64,000 nt of DNA, from the NCBI GenBank assembly GCA_010015675.1, contig ML976985.1, positions 1,038,619 to 1,102,618 of the forward strand, read 5' to 3'. Origin of the DNA: Byssothecium circinans (Eukaryota > Ascomycota > Dothideomycetes > Pleosporales > Massarinaceae). This document shows positions 11,792 to 23,980 of this stretch, in pieces. Made by a program: the position numbers and the translations under genes. How positions within the stretch are numbered: position 1 is the first letter of the stretch; each line of letters starts with the position of its first letter. The notes beneath the pieces were generated by a model. That model made no database searches. It saw nothing but the letters and a program-made list of their open reading frames with translations, and was not told where the DNA came from.

Positions 11792-13639
11792 TTAAGACAT
11801 CGTCCCCCCAAGTCTCGCCACCTCTTCAGCAACGAAGCCCCATTTCGAGCAATCAGCCAATAACCCCTTGAATCCAGCCTCCCTCAACTTCAAAATCTCC
11901 TCGTCGCTTCTTTCTTGATCCCTCTTCATCGCGATCTTGAACTTCAGCCCCAGCACGGTGAATACATCGCTCATGCGCTCGAAAACCAGCTCAAAGACTT
12001 CGATATCTCCCCTGCAGCTCTCATCACCTGTAGTCCGCCAATGAATTACCAGAACGCAACCCGCGATGTAGATGGAGGAAGCAATATGCGCGCTGAGTAG
12101 AAGATCGATGGAGATCCGCGCTGTGTCTTTCACTATTTGTGCTGTGTTTTCGGCCGCGACGACGGCCCGGGCAAAGTAGTCTTTTGCAGTACTTGGGTCT
12201 GCGATACCGGCGCTGCGGTAGTGGAGGAGTATCGCAGTGGTGTTCAGTATGAGATTGAGCCAAACGGCATGGTCGCGGTCTTCGGTTGAGGCTTCTAGTA
12301 CTGAAGTTGCAGATCTCGGGATACTGAGACGAAGCTTCACGAGCGAAGCGTCGAGATCGTCACATTCTTGTGCGTATTCTAGCGTGTCCGGGGAGTTGTG
12401 GAGAGAGTGGATAAGCTCAGTGACGCGGCCTAGGAGGACGTGTACGATGACCAGGTAGTGGAATGGGTTGAGCGGTGACTTTGCAGCTGATGTTGAGGAA
12501 ATTAGCGTGTTTAATTTGGGCGTGAATGGCGTATTGATGAGTGTGCTAGGATCGGTCTCTTCGGTCATGGCTTGGAATACCGCTTCTGTGGTCGGGATGT
12601 CGATTTTGAAATGTCGTTCATCAACCGCGGTCGGCCATCCGGTTGGCCAGCTACCATTTCGATCCATCATAAACAACACCCACAGCGTACGTCTGCATTC
12701 CTCCTTCTCAATTGCCGTCTTCGGCGTCCATTCAAACTGTGTGTAATATCCTTGTCTCTCCTCCATTCCATCTTTACGGTTCAGTGCCATGACGACTGAG
12801 TTGCTGGAGTCTGCTCGGTTCATCCCAAGTGATGCGGCTTGTCTCCACGCTTTCCCCACATACAGCCAACACGCTGAGAAGTCACCTCTTGTGTATGCGT
12901 GGAAGACGAGACAGAGCGCTGCTTGAATTGTTCGTAGCGGGGGTTGAGGCACGCGTCCTGTGAATTCGTAGAGAAACTTAGCTTGGTCGTACCACGCGTT
13001 CTGGCGGGTTTTGACGGCGGGATCGGGATGGAAGGACGATGCGATCGTGCAGATCGCATATAGAAGAAGCTCTGATTCTGCGTGAATAGTCCCGTTCTGG
13101 AATTGGGAAAAGAACGTGTTTTTTTGGAAGAATGGAAAGCGGTGTTGGAAGTGCTCGAAGAAAATGTTGATTAGCTCATTGAGCGTTTCGCCGACTGGAA
13201 GCATGGCTTCTCCCATGATATCTTCAGTATTCGGGACTCGTAAGGGCAGAAATGGATCGACTGTGGGATAGCTATTCAAGAGTGGCACTTCCCAGGATCC
13301 TGATAAATCGACGTTGTTGTCGGTGAAGTACTCCATGTTGAAAGCATTCTGGCTCGCGATTTCTGGAGGAAGGAACGGTTGTCGACCAAAAAGTGTGGAT
13401 GTATATTGTAGAGATTCATCGTCATTTACTCTATGAGAAGATGCAATGTATTCGCACTTCAATCCCCATTTCCGGCATAGGCTAATTACATGTCGGCCGT
13501 TCTCCCTAGATCTGATCAGTGAGGCGTGGGAGCACGATTTTGGGATTTGTCATACATCGCAGCGTTTCTTTCGGCTACGGCAGCTGTTGCAGGCGCGCTT
13601 TCTTTTTGGTATCGAGGCCGAGACGGTCAAAGACTGCAT
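11792..13639 (-). pseudogene. Zn2Cys6 fungal transcription factor, frameshifted in the zinc cluster
   Basis: Exon 1 (13639-13556) encodes a basic stretch and the first half of a Zn2Cys6 cluster (ACNSCRSRKKRCD). After a 50-bp GT-AG intron, exon 2 starts at 13505 and reads GERPTC. Four extra bases (AATT at 13487-13484) then break the frame. Beyond them the other half, SLCRKWGLKCEY, is intact and runs into an open frame of over 550 codons with a fungal_trans-type middle homology region (HFQHRFPFFQKNTFF, CRRTLWVLFMMDRNGS). Removing the 4 bp would give a regular C6 cluster, so this is a recent break. A shortened product from a later ATG could still be made without DNA binding. A sequencing error is possible but less likely for four bases. 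Confidence 0.8.
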
Positions 13640-13983
13640 GTCGATGTTTGCTATGTGCTAGAGATATTGGATACACGGTAAATGCGAGGTGTGACGTGGA
13701 AGAGTAAGCGGATTTAGCTCGGACGTAAGATGGAAGTGTGATTGGTTGAATCACCGTCCCCCTTATCCGGAGGAGTTTATACGGATTCCGATGTTGGAAA
13801 CAATAGCGGAGTATCTGTTTCTCCTGAAATATATACACTCTTATATATCTTACATACCACTTATTGCAAACCCGGACCCTGGGCTTCCACGGGTCATCGA
13901 GGGTTATCTACTCAAATTAGATCCCCATCCATCCGAAGTATCCGACAAAGTCCGTGATCATAAACATCCACATATAGAGATCT
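13640..13983. other. Intergenic
   Basis: Short region between the broken regulator (its promoter) and the 3' end of MSH1. No gene or repeat was recognised. Confidence 0.55.
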
Positions 13984-16900
13984 CTACGCAGTCGCTTCCT
14001 GTCGCTGTGTCCGCAAATCCCCGCCAGCCTTCACACTGTGCGAGATCTGCGGCTTCAAGCTCCCCAACACCTCCGCAGCAACTTTTATAGCATCTTCCGG
14101 CAATCCCGCAACCCTCGCCACCTTCAACGCATGGCTCTGTCGATTAACTCCCTTCCTCAAGCGATGCACGTACGAAAACTTGCCATCTCCTTCCTCCATC
14201 ACATCATTACAATAACAACCCAGCTTCTCAAACCCTGCAGTCATATCCGTCAGTGCGTGGAAGTGCGTGGCAAACAATGTCCTGCACTGATTGACATGAT
14301 ATAGATGATGGAGGCAGGCGTAGCCGACCGCAACGCCATCCTCAGGCGTTGTTCCGCGTCCTACTTCATCCATGATGACAAAAGAGCGAGGCGTAGCTTC
14401 TTTGAGGATATGTGCTGTCTCTAGCATTTCGACCATGAAGGTGGATTGGTCTTGGTAGAGATTGTCTGCGGACCCGACGCGACTGAAGACTTTGTCCACG
14501 AGGCCGATCTCGGCGTATGAGGCTGGGACAAAGGATCCGGTTTGTGCGAGGATGGAGATCAGTGCGTTCTGGCGGAGGTAAGTACTCTTGCCTGCCATGT
14601 TCGGGCCGGTGATTAGCCAGATGCGTTCATCATCGCCGAGGAGACAGTCGTTTGGCGCGAACTTGCGAGCCTGGTCGTTGAGTCCTGCTTCTACAACTGG
14701 ATGTCGTCCGCCGACAATGTTGTGTGAGGTTCCAGCGTTGAGGATAGGTCGGACGAACTTCTTCTCGACCGCGAGGACTGCGAAAGCGCAGGCTACATCT
14801 AGTTCGTCTAGAATGGCAGCATTGCGTCGAAGTTTGACTAGATTGCGCACAACATCTTCCCGTAACTCGCCGAGCACTCGCTGCTCTTCATTGCGGATAC
14901 GAAACCGGGTTTCGTCGAGTTGTGCTCCCAGTTGTGTCCATTCGGGTACCTGAAAAGATTTCGTCGACTTGCTACTGCTTAGGCTTTTTGGGTAGTGAGC
15001 AGTGACACGGGATACGTCTTTGCCTTTGACGTGAGCAATATGGGCGAGATTGGGCGTCCATTTGAGCACCAAGCTCTCCGTTCTCATATTCTGACGTAGA
15101 TCTTGCTCAAGAGTTGATTTCTCCTCAGACATGGCGTCAAGCTTGTCGTGCAGTCGCTTCAGGGTCTCGCTTGCGCTTCTCTTCATTATCCAAACATCGT
15201 CTCGACCATCGGTAGCGCTCTTGAAGCTTCCCGTGATGAGTCGAGGTTTCGGCTGTATGCGCTTGGGCATTTGCTGGAGATCTTCCTCGCCGGCCTCTCT
15301 GCCTAGGACGTCTTGCGCGAGTTCTTCCATTTCCGCAGCTTCATCGTCTTCAAGGCGATGATATTCCGATAACCCTTCTTCATCGATGGCATCTTGGATT
15401 CGTTTGGCTAGTTCTAATGGGTGGTCTAGCAAAAAGCGCCGCTGTAATGCTGGCACGCACTGCCTTCTTCTCTTTTCAGTCATCTCGTTCTCAGTGTTGA
15501 TGGGAATTCCGTGCCTAGAATGGGAGTGTTCTTTCAGCAGCTTGAGTATGTCTGCCGTAGTAAGAATCGTTCGCGATAGCTCCATTAGATCGTCAGCATC
15601 CCCCCGGCCGACAGTAAACTTTGTGACGAGACGAAGTGAGTCGAACGTCATTCCTAACAATGTGATCACGTCTTGTCGGAGCTGTGGGTAGTCAATCATC
15701 TCCTCTACGAGATCTAGTCGATCGTTGATCGTTGACAAGGACATCGAAGGTGCAGCTTTCAATGTCAGTCATTGCGCAGTAATCTCATATTGCTAGACTT
15801 ACAGAGACGGTGCGTCAGAAGCCTGGTGCCGCTCTTCGTTACCGTCTTTTTCAACGAATGCAGCAGGCTTCCCTCGTAAGTGCCGTCGCGTATCGTGCTT
15901 CGGATCTCTAGCGCTCGCAGACTGTTCTTATCAATACTCATATGATCTTCGGCTTGGTGCCGGACAGGCGCCTGCAGTTGAGTCCTTGAGCCAAGCAACT
16001 GGTGTTTGACATAGTGTAACAGCGAGCCACCAGCTGCCACCTCACCTGGCGTGAAGTCCGCTGTGTCGAAATCCTCCACAACATCTTCTAGCATTGGGAT
16101 CCAGTCCGCAACAGTCAAAGGCTGTGGCGACGGCTCTTGAAACGTTACGATATGTCCGTCTTCTTGCAAGATGGAAACAATCCGCGAATGTTCTTTCTCT
16201 TCGAAGATGCTATCAAGTACAATCTCCCGAGGCTTGATGCGCGCCACCGCTGAGGGTAGTGAGGCAATGTCCGTGCTCTGGGTTAGGAAGTCCCCGCTGG
16301 ATAGGTCAATCCAAGCAAGTCCGACCTCAGTTCGGGGAAGATTGAGGACTGATGAAACGCTGGAGCTGCCCGGGCTGATCTTGACCGCATTCTCCTTTTT
16401 GAGCGCTTCCGGGTCGACGTGAATACTGAGCAGGTAGTTGTTCTCCCAAGGGTCCATGAAGTGCTCATCGATTAGCGTTCCGGGCGTGATGATACGTGAT
16501 ACCTTTCGTGTATATTGAGCATCCCCTTTGGCTCTCTTCGGAGCATCGTTCAAAAACTCATCGTTGATCGCAACATGCTTGTTCAGATCTTGAACCAAGA
16601 TCTTCAGGTAGCGATCGAGTTGGTAGACCGGAAAGCCAGCCTTGCGAGTCAGCTAAGTAGATTTAATCCCATGGAATACTGACCATGGAAACTGCCGGTC
16701 TCTTACTGCCTTTCATCGCTTTTCTCTTCGACTTTTTGATGTTCAACAAGGGCGCAAACTCATCAGCATGCTCAAAGTACAGCTACAATTATTAGTCTAG
16801 TCATTTCCCAGCTAGTTCACTTACCTCATAGAACCCTCCAACCCGCGTCAACAACACACAATGGCTGAATTTGATCATGCTATTGCGCACTTGCTGTAGG

Positions 16901-17178
16901 AGTGGAGGGTATTCCGGCTCATCATTGACAGGAGGTAATGGCGAGCTGGGAATTACACCTTGCGGGACTTGGTCGAGGTCTATAGCGGATTTCCTCTTTG
17001 CCCCTCGCACCTGTGTAACCGAATGCCATGGTGAATGTAGGTGAGCACGTGAAGCGAGGCGCGGTCGCGCCAAAAAAGGAGACGCGTAGCTGGAGTAAGC
17101 TCTGCACTGGAAGTTGGACACTCTTGATTTCTGAATTGTGTTGCGAACTGTGTACTGCGAGAACCTCGATAACATCAT
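13984..17178 (-). CDS. MSH1: Mitochondrial DNA mismatch repair protein, MutS homologue 1
   Basis: Four exons (17178-16825, 16782-16684, 16640-15803, 15755-13984) give 1020 residues. The N-terminus is Arg/Ser rich without acidic residues, as expected of a mitochondrial presequence. The MutS mismatch-binding part contains TRVGGFYE then LYFEHADEFAP. The ATPase part has Walker A GPNMAGKST at 814-822, then DEVGRGTTPEDG and THFHAL. MSH1 recognises mispairs and stabilises mitochondrial DNA. Intron 2 starts with GTCAGT and ends in AAG, a less usual pair, chosen because it joins SM to AGFPVYQLDRYLK as in homologues. The gene is divergent from HEM12. Confidence 0.93.
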
Positions 17179-17375
17179 CCTCCATTGATATTTTCAAAGT
17201 TATAAAGAATGGACATTAATGTTTGATGGAAGTCGCGATTCGATGTTTGATGGTGCAGCCCATGCTGATAATGCACTATCCGAATATAGTTAGCCCGTCT
17301 CGGGATGACGCGGGGCAGATGGATGGACCGGATCTACATTGAATGAAAGTCGTTTTTCTCTTCTTCATCACAAAC
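17179..17375. promoter_or_regulatory. Bidirectional promoter between MSH1 and HEM12
   Basis: Only 197 bp separate the two start codons, so the two divergent genes must share this promoter region. No specific operator could be assigned by eye. Confidence 0.7.
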
Positions 17376-18656
17376 ATGGCGCCTCAATTCGAACCTCTGA
17401 AAAATGACTTGATATTACGGACTGCGAGAGGTGCAGTAATCCTCCCCTTTTTGCGTGACACATGCTCACCAATTGAGCAGGAGAAAAGGTGGAACGGCCA
17501 CCCATGTGGGTGATGCGACAAGGTCAGTCAATTACTCTTCGAAGCATTCAGCATCTCACAGTTACAGCCGGACGATACCTGCCTGAATACCACGAAGCGA
17601 AAGGGAAGAATGACTTCTTCGAATGCTGTCGCTCGCCCGAAATCGCGTCCACACTTACACTCCAACCCATTGAACGGTATGCGGGACTCATCGATGCCGC
17701 CATCATCTTCTCGGATATCTTGGTCATACCGCAGGCAATGGGTATGGAAGTCATAATGGTCGACAAGAAGGGGCCACACTTCCCCGAGCCTTTGCAGACG
17801 CCAGAGGACAAGCAGTACCAAGAGGTTATGGAGAGGAAGGTTGATGTCAAGGAGTCATTGGACTACGTGTATAAGGCCATCACCCTAACGAGGCAAAAGC
17901 TGGCAGGTCGAGTGCCGTTGATAGGCTTTTGTGGAGCTCCGTGGACACTGTTGTGTTATATGGTGGAAGGCGGCGGGTCAAAGCTGTTCATACAAAGCAA
18001 GACATGGGTGTTCAAGTACACCGAGGAGAGCAAGGTGCTGCTACAAAAGATCTCAGAGATTTGTGTGGAGTACCTGGCTCTGCAAGTGCAAGCCGGCGCA
18101 CAGGTGAGCCTTTCAATTCGGTACCCGGGCCTTTCTAATCCGTGCAGATGCTCCAAGTCTTCGATTCGTGGGCCGGCGAGCTCTCTCCCTCCTCGTTCAG
18201 AACAATGGCTCTTCCTTATCTCACATACATTGCCGACAACGTTCCTAAACGGCTGGCTGAGCTCGGTCTCGAGCGCGTCCCAATGACAGTGTTTGCAAAG
18301 GGAGCGTGGTACGCACTGGAGGACCTGTGCAACACCAGCTACGACACCGTCGGCCTGGATTGGCTGTATGATCCAGCGGAGGCGTACAAGATTGCGCGCG
18401 CAAAAGGAAAGACACTGCAGGGTAATGCAGACCCGGGTGTATTGTACGGCGGTAGGGAGGTCATCACGGCTGTTGTCAAGGAGATGGTTGCTGGATTTGG
18501 CGGAGGCAAGCAGGGTTGGATTGCGAATCTTGGGCACGGTATGCCTCCTATGTCTCTTTCATGATTGCACTGACTCTTTTAGGAATCACACCGTTCGTGA
18601 AGCCGGACGATCTAAAATTCTTCTTCGAAGAGATTCACAAGTACAGCTCGGCATAA
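17376..18656 (+). CDS. HEM12: Uroporphyrinogen decarboxylase
   Basis: Five exons (17376-17430, 17481-17522, 17568-18103, 18148-18538, 18583-18656) give 365 residues, matching the family length. The signature [18 protein letters not shown] is split over two introns, and [16 protein letters not shown] is intact. The C-terminus has [14 protein letters not shown]. The enzyme removes four acetate carboxyls from uroporphyrinogen III to give coproporphyrinogen III in cytosolic haem synthesis. Its 3' end faces the cytosine deaminase gene. Confidence 0.96.
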
Positions 18657-18693
18657 AATGGTGTAAAGCAAATAAAAGAGGCTCGGTGAGAGT

Positions 18694-19308
18694 CTATTTC
18701 TCGTCTTCGCCAATGTCCTCGTACCTATCGATTGTCAACGTGAAAAGCCACAGCATCAATAATCAATAAGAGCCACATACCAGTCCTCGGGCTTCTCTTT
18801 GATGAACTTATTCATCAGCTCCTCGCACTCCTCGCTCTTCAACACAACGACCTCGACGCCCTTTTGCTTGAGATAATCCTCGCCGCCGACAAAGGTCTTG
18901 TCCTCGCCTACCACAGTTAGCGCTTCATCCTAACTTATCCATCGGCCTGATCGTACCAATAACAACACGCTTGACCTTGTACATTACACAAGCCCCCGTA
19001 CACATATCGCATGGACTCAGCGTTGTATACATAGTCGCATCACGATACACTTTGGCGGGAAGTCTACCCGCATTCTCAAGAGCCGAGATCTCAGCCTGTC
19101 ACTCGAGTCAGAATAAGAAAAGACAGTTCTTAGTGCATCACCAGCTTACATGTAAAGTTGAACTGCTTTTCTGAATCCGCATATTGTGACCCTGCCCGAG
19201 GATTTTGCCATCGGAACTGATCAAGCATGCACCGATCGGTACGCCACCTTCCGAAGCTCCTTTTTTCGCCTCCTCGAGAGCAGCTTTGAAGCCGGTGTCC
19301 GATTCCAT
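18694..19308 (-). CDS. FCY1: Cytosine deaminase-like protein (Fcy1 type)
   Basis: Four exons (19308-19150, 19095-18957, 18907-18781, 18724-18694) give 151 residues, close to yeast Fcy1 (158). The zinc site is complete: HAE opens exon 2 (split from the preceding Leu-His by intron 1) and SPCDMC follows. VPIGACLI and the C-terminal EDWYEDIGEDEK also match the family. It converts cytosine to uracil for pyrimidine salvage and would activate 5-fluorocytosine. The last exon encodes only nine residues. The stop lies 37 bp from the HEM12 stop on the other strand. Confidence 0.92.
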
Positions 19309-20416
19309 GGTATTTAACTATATGAATGGAGAATCAATGAAAGTTGAAACCGAGTGTAGTTGCACTTTCGATACCGGCTCGCCGATTGCGGCGATAGTAG
19401 GCGGAGACGTTTAGGCTCGCTGTGATTGGTCCATATCGGTCGCCGTCATCAGGATGACCTAGCTTCTATCATGGAGTTCTCTGCCTGCAATATCCTATGG
19501 TACTTTGCTTAACTATTGACACGACATGTATGGCTTGCTACACAACAAGCACACCAACAGCCAACATCGAAGTTACAGTCCAAGTCTTTAGCTTTCGAGG
19601 TCTGACCCGCAGTTTGCTATCACCGTGTTCTGCATCTAACAGGCGCTCGACGTGTCAAGCCAAGGACATGTTCGCCCAATATTGCCTGGAAGAGATCGTC
19701 CTTCGAAGTTTTTTCAAAGGTCCGGGCGCGCCACACCACAACAGCCACATGGTCAGTGCAGAACCCGACGATCTGCACTAAAGTGCCATTTGCTTGGCGG
19801 CCTGGACCCTCCAACGAAGTGGAAGCGCAGAACAAATTAAGTTTTCGAGATTTCCAGTAGGCTTCAAGCTGTTAAAATTACAGAGGTGGGCTCTTGTAGG
19901 TGTTTGCTAGGCAACGAGAGGCGCGGACGGCTGTTTTGGGCCAGCTGGGTGGCTTGTTCGCCGAAAGAAGCCCAAGGAAAGGTATGGAAGTTCTTAGATA
20001 CACACCGGAATTAGCGTATAAGTCTCCCAAAGCCTTCTTCTGTTTACCGCACACAACGCCTTCCACACAACGCACAGCTCAAGCTCTCGCTCACCCGGAA
20101 TCTTTGTCCCGTGCAGAGGCCTCTTCTAACCTTTGTGACGACAGTAAACCGTTCGTGAATAGTGGTACGCGCTTTCCCTGCAAACAGCTCCAGCCTTGGT
20201 AGAAGTTCCTCCGCAGCCCTCCCGTCGCCTTCAAATACCTTCACCAACACTGGCCAGCTCTCTATTTTCTAAGGTATAGCAAACCCCGGTTTCAGCACAC
20301 CGGCATCTATAAGGCCTCGAGTCGCAACCCCACTCCACCCGTAGCCTTTCCATCAGCCTCGCAGACTCGTCAGCACTTCCGAAACCCTTCAACACATCCA
20401 CTTCACAACCGCCATC
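19309..20416. other. Divergent intergenic region FCY1/YDJ1
   Basis: About 1.1 kb without a recognisable gene. It must contain the promoter of the Hsp40 gene. I looked for canonical GAAnnTTC heat-shock elements close to its start and found no convincing cluster. Confidence 0.5.
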
Positions 20417-21784
20417 ATGGTGCGGGAAACGAAGTTCTACGACATCTTGGGCGTGCCGCCGGATGCCTCAGAGGCACAGCTGAAGTCGGCATACAAGAAG
20501 GGCGCGCTGAAGCATCACCCAGGTAGGTCTCCTACTGAGGCAGTCGATGGACTTTACTGACTCAGCGTAGACAAGAACGCGCACAACCCCGATGCTGCGG
20601 AAAAGTTCAAAGACCTATCCCATGCCTACGAAGTCCTCTCAGATCCCGACAAGCGACAAGTCTACGACCAATATGGCGAGGAGGGGCTCGAGCAGGGCGG
20701 CGCCGGAGGAGGCGGCATGGCTGCTGAAGATCTGTTCGCGCAATTCTTCGGAGGCGGCGGTGGTCCATTTGGAGGCATGTTCGGCGGCGGTATGCAGGAG
20801 CGCGGCCCCAAGAAGGCGCGTACAATCTCGCATGTGCACAAGGTGTCTCTCGAGGATATCTACCGCGGCAAGGTCTCGAAGCTGGCTCTGCAGAAGTCGG
20901 TGATCTGCCCGAAGTGCGAGGGTCGCGGCGGAAAGGAGGGTGCTGTCAAGAAGTGTGCTGGATGTGACGGACGAGGAATGAAGCACATGATGAGGCAAAT
21001 GGGCCCCATGATCCAGCGCTTCCAGACCGTCTGTCCCGACTGCCAGGGCGAGGGCGAGATCATCCGTGACCGCGACCGATGCAAGCAGTGCAACGGCAAG
21101 AAGACGATCATCGAGCGAAAGGTCCTGCATGTGCATGTCGACCGCGGCGTCAAGTCCGGCCACCGAATCGAGTTCCGCGGCGAGGGTGACCAGCTGCCTG
21201 GAGTCGAGCCTGGAGATGTCGTGTTCGAGATTGAGCAGAAGCCGCATCCACGCTTCCAGCGCAAGGAGGACGATTTGTTCTACCAGGCGGAGATTGATCT
21301 TCTGACGGCGCTTGCTGGCGGACAGATCTTCATCGAGCATTTGGATGAGCGGTGGTTGACCGTTGACATCATCCCTGGAGAGTGCATTGCACCCGGTACG
21401 TATTTTTACCTTTAACGTTTTTCTTTCATACTAACAAAGACAGGCGCTGTCAAGGTCATCCGTGATCAAGGGATGCCTTCATTCAGGCATCACGATCACG
21501 GCAACCTCTACATCCAATTCGACGTCAAGTTCCCCGAGAGCATCCCCGGCCCCGACGGCGGTCCTATGACCCCCGACCAGATCAAGGCTCTCGAGTCTGT
21601 TCTCCCTCCACGCACAATCCCCGCCGCGATACCGCCGCCCGATGCGATGACTGAGGACTTCACACTTGAGGATGTTGACCCGACACGGGAATCTGGACGC
21701 GCTCGCGGCATGGGTGCAGGCATGGAGGATGATGATGACGACATGCATCCAGGTGCTGAGCGCGTACAGTGCGCGTCACAGTAA
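20417..21784 (+). CDS. YDJ1: Type I Hsp40 co-chaperone, farnesylated (Ydj1/Mas5)
   Basis: Three exons (20417-20522, 20571-21395, 21444-21784) give 423 residues. The J domain carries HPD at 34-36, with the first intron splitting the Asp codon. A Gly/Phe-rich linker follows, then four CxxCxGxG-type zinc repeats ([32 protein letters not shown]), two substrate-binding beta domains and the C-terminal CASQ farnesylation box. It stimulates Hsp70 ATPase and delivers clients in the cytosol and at ER and mitochondrial surfaces. Confidence 0.96.
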
Positions 21785-23143
21785 ACATTTGCCTCAAGCG
21801 AATGGGCGATGGGTGACGATTCATGACGACATGCATTGGATGCGGAATGAAACTGGGCACGACGACGGAGCTCAGGCGTAGACGTGGCACAGCGCTGCTT
21901 CGCTTCGACATGGATGCATTTTGGGGACAGTACACAAGACAGCCACCACTTCCTCAACAGTGGGCGGCATGGTCTGCATAATATTTCCTTTACTTTTTCT
22001 TTCTCGAGTGTCCTATCCTCCTCTGCTTTGCCTTGCTTAGACTGGTGGGGTGGGTTCTGCATTCTGCCACTTTTCCTAAGTCCCTTTTTCTAACTCGCCG
22101 GGTCATCCCGTCTTTCTGTGCATTGGTTATGTCTTCTGATTATTGGGCTTCTTCAATAAGAGGGCGTTTTCCACATGCTGGGGGCCTCTTTGGAAGCTAT
22201 GTACGCCCTCTCTCTCTCTCTTTCTCTCTGCCTCGTCTTCGAGGTGGGAGTAGAGTGGAGTGCAGTGGCGTGGGTTAGCGGCGTGCGTGGATAGAGAGTA
22301 AAATGCGAATGCGAATTGGTACTTCCAACTTTTTCTCCTGCCCTTTTGCAAACATGGTGACGGCCTGTGCAATCTCCAGTTATCATTTTTCCCCCTCGTT
22401 TGTACAGTACACTATACTGACAATAAGCTCTCTCTTTCTCTGAAGCTGCGGAACGCCGAATGCGGATTCGGAATCGCCGTTTCGGGCATGTCTTTTCGAC
22501 AATCGGATGTGCAAGAGCATGGTAGGTCTGAAAAGGGTGCTTGAGCTTGAACTGACCCCTTTGGGTTGCGGGTTTGGCCGATCGACGGGATGGCTGATGC
22601 TTATCAAGGGACCTGGTTGCGTGCGGTTTCTCTATTACCTAACTATACGGCGGGGAGATGGTGATGGCGGATAGGGATGATGGTGTAGAGCTGACCGGGG
22701 AAGCGTACGGCGTATGACTCCCTCGAGCTGGCAAGGTGATGGCTGGAAAGGAGGAGAACTTTTTGGCTTTGGCTCCAGAGCATGCGTGCAGGTGAAATTC
22801 CGTCGACTTTGGTTCTTCCTCGCTCTTCTGGCTTGAGTGGACTCGGGGCAGGCAGTTCCTGGCTATGGCTACTGATATGTCTCTTTGCTCCTGCTTGACG
22901 GATCTGGCAAACCAGCATGCTTTTGTGGCTGGGATAATGGAGTTGATAGCTCGAGCGTAGGTAATTTTATCATGTGACCTGCCTCAGATATGTGCTTACA
23001 TAATAGTGCAAATCCCAAACGCCAAAGTAGTTCTTAGCTAGTAATGGTTACGCCGCCTTCCTTCCAATCACTACGTTCCACACATTTCAACCTTAGGACC
23101 TATTAATATAGGGAAATCTGTTGCTAGGGGTGAAGACCTGACG
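21785..23143. other. Intergenic, contains a CT-rich simple repeat
   Basis: About 1.36 kb with no recognisable gene. A pyrimidine tract (CTCTCTCTCT type) lies near 22206-22230. Confidence 0.55.
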
Positions 23144-23980
23144 ATGGATGGGGATATACATGTCGTACCGTACTTCCCTGAGGGTGTAAAACATATCATC
23201 ACTACCGGAAGCAACCACTACATCGGTTTCGTTAACGAATCAACAATTCTAAAGTACCCACATTTTAAAGGAGGCTTGAGCGCTGTTCACGTCAAATCCA
23301 CAATACTTCAACGACTAGGCAAGCATCCCCGCATCGTCGAATTCAGAGGGGACCACGACGACGGGCTGCTTCTAGAATATGCGGTCAACGGCTCGTTGGA
23401 AGATTACATTCGAAGGAAAGGTATCACGATGAAAGAGAAGATTCGATTGGCAAAAGAAGCTGCCGAAGGTGTCGCCTACGTCCATCAGAACAACGTTATT
23501 ATCTGCGATATCCATGTCCGAAACATGCTCCTGGATGCTGGGCTTCACATAAAGCTCTGCGACTTTCAGGGCCGATTGCTAGGACCTGGCGGAGATGTCG
23601 TTCTCTCTGGAGGCGCTTCGGAAAATGCAGAGTCCTTCATGCCCCGCCGGGACAAAGACTTTGCGGACGTTGTGACGGACATTTTCGCTCTGGGTTCTAC
23701 GATATATCATATTTGTACCGGCCACCAGCCGTTCCCGCAGTATGACAGTATTGACGACGAAGCAAAATTTGAGAAACTTTACCGGGAGGGCAACTTCCCT
23801 GATCTGGATGCGAGGTTAGGTGGCGAGGTGGTTCGGAATTGCTGGAGAGGGAAATATAAGTCGGCGGGCGAAGTTGTTCGTGACCTTGACAGGTTGGAGA
23901 AGTTGCGGGAGACGGAGCACGGGTTTCATGGTGGGACTGGGGATCGTATGTTGTTACACGGATCTTCCGAAAGCAGCTAA
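23144..23980 (+). CDS. Small fungal protein kinase-like protein with DFQ in place of DFG
   Basis: Single exon, 278 residues, consisting almost only of a kinase fold. A loose glycine loop (TTGSNHYIGFV) and Lys37 (STILKY) form the N-lobe. The catalytic loop reads CDIHVRN (Asp122, Asn127) where HRDxKxxN is usual. The metal-binding DFG is DFQ (140-142), followed by GRLLGPGG. DxxALGSTIYHICTGHQPF matches subdomain IX. Related short kinases with DFQG occur in many Pezizomycotina and are unassigned. The catalytic Asp and Asn remain, so activity is possible but unproven. Confidence 0.75.
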   Translation: MDGDIHVVPYFPEGVKHIITTGSNHYIGFVNESTILKYPHFKGGLSAVHVKSTILQRLGKHPRIVEFRGDHDDGLLLEYAVNGSLEDYIRRKGITMKEKIRLAKEAAEGVAYVHQNNVIICDIHVRNMLLDAGLHIKLCDFQGRLLGPGGDVVLSGGASENAESFMPRRDKDFADVVTDIFALGSTIYHICTGHQPFPQYDSIDDEAKFEKLYREGNFPDLDARLGGEVVRNCWRGKYKSAGEVVRDLDRLEKLRETEHGFHGGTGDRMLLHGSSESS

